The notes below the pieces were generated by a model. That model was not told where the DNA came from. It did not search any database and saw only the letters and a program-made list of their open reading frames with translations. Both the position numbers and the translations under genes were made by a program. Shown piece by piece: positions 33,019 through 33,718 of a stretch of DNA of 33,718 nt (within the stretch, counting starts at the first letter, position 1; each line of letters begins with the position of its first letter). Source of the DNA: Anaerolineaceae bacterium (GTDB taxonomy: Bacteria > Chloroflexota > Anaerolineae > Anaerolineales > E44-bin32). Where the stretch lies: the NCBI GenBank assembly GCA_020350285.1, contig CP070708.1, positions 2,837,125-2,870,842 on the forward strand, given 5' to 3'.

Positions 33019-33084
33019 AGGGGCAATTCATGCCGTCTCGCAACAGCCCAAAGGTTTTCACGACACGAAGATTGAATTGCCCCT
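33019..33084. repeat. Inverted repeat AGGGGCAATTCA ... TGAATTGCCCCT (MITE-like)
   Basis: Perfect 12-base arms lie at 33019-33030 and 33073-33084, enclosing 42 bases without a gene. The right arm begins exactly where protein homology of the oxidoreductase remnant stops. Short elements ending in GGGGCAATTCA-type arms are abundant in some bacterial genomes, so this is likely a non-autonomous mobile or repetitive element. No target-site duplication is obvious. Confidence 0.65.
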
Positions 33085-33224
33085 TTGATCCCCCGCATCG
33101 TGACTAGAGCATTTGGCATCCGATATCCAAATCCGATGCAATGGGGTACCTGATAGAAACGATTCGGAGCCACCACTGGACCAATGGGCACTTGTTCAAA
33201 GAGGAGTTCGTATCGGTTATCCAT
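33085..33224 (-). pseudogene. N-terminal remnant of a trimethylamine/dimethylamine dehydrogenase-like flavin oxidoreductase
   Basis: The minus-strand frame begins MDNRYELLFEQVPIGPVV and continues APNRFYQVPHCIGFGYRMPNALVTMRGIK. This is the start of the TMADH/old-yellow-enzyme family (LFEPV.IGPV.A.NRFYQVPHC.G.G...P..LA.MR..KA). At residue 48 the homology stops and the frame reads GAIQSSCRENL from the inverted repeat. The remaining several hundred residues, including the flavin-binding barrel, are absent. The start codon is intact, with an AAAGGTGA ribosome binding site at 33232-33239. It is therefore a truncated gene, not a functional enzyme. Confidence 0.78.
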
Positions 33225-33430
33225 TGCGTTTCACCTTTCGTCTGCAGAAGCAGGATCTTACACTCGCGCGATTTGTTCCCACAAATGCGTATTAGAGCAT
33301 AAAATTGGGTAATTGGACCGTAATGTTGTCAAAGGTCTGCATGAGGAAATGTTACCTTCATGAATTAACATCTCAAACGTATTCCGAACCTCGAATTTTG
33401 GATTTGATTTCGATAGTGGTTATCATCTAC

Positions 33431-33436
33431 TATAAA
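33431..33436 (+). promoter_or_regulatory. Possible -10 element TATAAA for the last gene
   Basis: TATAAA lies about 31 bases before ATG 33467, at the right distance for a -10. No convincing -35 is at 16-18 bases upstream (TTGATT is 21 bases away). Confidence 0.3.
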
Positions 33437-33466
33437 TATACGCCCCTAACATGAGGATCGTTCTCC

Positions 33467-33718
33467 ATGATGTCACAAGAACAAAATATCAAGAAGATCG
33501 TTGTCACAGGCGACGTCACGATGGACTGGAGCCTCGCTCGGGATGTTGGCGAACGTGGTGAACGGTGGCGGATCGATCGCTGCTCCCGCATATGGTGGCA
33601 GCGCGGCGGCGCAGCCTTACAAGCCGACCTAATCCAAGCACTCGCCACCTCCGTATCCGAGAAGGATCAAATCACCTATCGGATCTATCAACCCGCAACA
33701 CCAACAGAACCCGTCCAA
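33467..33718 (+). CDS. Start of an unrecognised protein gene (3' end outside window)
   Basis: The frame is open from ATG 33467 (or 33470) to the window end, 84 residues. GAGG lies nine bases upstream and a TATAAA further up, so it is likely a real start. The residues KKIVVTGDVTMDWSLAR and, later, WWQRGGAALQADLIQALA give a beta-strand, GD turn and GGA pattern. These resemble the N-terminus of PfkB-type carbohydrate kinases, or of RyR-domain proteins with a similar start. Too little is visible to choose, and the catalytic part is outside. Confidence 0.6.
   Translation, partial: MMSQEQNIKKIVVTGDVTMDWSLARDVGERGERWRIDRCSRIWWQRGGAALQADLIQALATSVSEKDQITYRIYQPATPTEPVQ

Larger units (their letters stand above)
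32769..33466. other. Repeat-rich intergenic region with a gene remnant
   Basis: About 700 bases hold no intact gene. In order they contain: an 18-base direct repeat with two copies, an interspersed GTCCTGAGC...GAAGGAC element, an inverted repeat at 33019-33084, the remnant of a flavin oxidoreductase gene on the minus strand, and a promoter-like TATAAA before the last gene. It looks like a site of accumulated insertions and deletions. Confidence 0.6.

Noticed and set aside
32994-33224. Full 76-codon minus-strand frame as an intact small gene
   Set aside because: Only the first 47 codons match a known family; the rest is read from an inverted repeat, so it is scored as a remnant.

Overview
The window looks like about 34 kb of chromosome from an uncultured or poorly characterised bacterium of mid GC content (roughly half GC by eye). 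The best guess is Chloroflexota (Anaerolineae-like). This is inferred from gene content only: a MalT-type LuxR regulator, a STAND NTPase with TPRs, several drug/lipid-type ABC-2 exporters, an ECF sigma/anti-sigma/ABC operon, a lone Flp pilin, and a small protein with a W..WF.G...DQ..L..LL.KI.DL pattern that I remember from Chloroflexota genomes. No rRNA, tRNA, CRISPR array, phage gene or transposase gene was seen.

Layout. 1-652 (-): ABC exporter ATPase cut by the window edge. 987-2177 (+): MFS permease. 2214-5860 (-): operon of ECF sigma factor, zinc-finger anti-sigma factor, ABC ATPase and ABC-2 permease, with a 12-bp perfect hairpin between the sigma pair and the transporter pair. 6257-7633 (+): a second sigma factor, of primary-like (group 2) type. 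7937-11534 (+): a seven-helix membrane protein, a single-helix unknown protein, and a divergent membrane-bound FtsH-like AAA metalloprotease. 11869-12237 (+): tandem ACT-domain protein. 12436-16607 (-): NB-ARC/TPR STAND protein followed by a beta-propeller lipoprotein. 16915-18149 (+): RseP-like site-2 protease and a 48-residue Flp pilin, ended by a bidirectional terminator. 18324-21859 (-): ABC ATPase plus two ABC-2 permeases. 22395-23870 (-): lipoprotein joining two cadherin/Ig-like repeats to a metallo-beta-lactamase fold. 24242-26932 (+): MalT-like LuxR regulator. 27026-32768 (+): small unknown protein, rifampicin-phosphotransferase-like dikinase, a second PEP-utilising protein with no ATP-grasp domain, and an MFS drug-type exporter. 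32769-33466: repeat-rich gap with a decapitated flavin-oxidoreductase gene. 33467-end (+): start of an unrecognised gene.

Two themes stand out. One is envelope-stress and surface sensing: the ECF pair, FtsH-like and RseP-like proteases, lipoproteins and a lone pilin. The other is small-molecule handling: three ABC exporter modules, two MFS pumps and the dikinase cassette. The best candidate for an undescribed system is the 27026-32768 cassette. Its first enzyme keeps every element of an antibiotic-phosphorylating dikinase, its neighbour has only the substrate and phospho-histidine parts, and an exporter overlaps the end of the second gene. The best genomic oddity is the fragment at 33085-33224, where recognisable protein homology stops at the base where a 12-bp inverted repeat begins.
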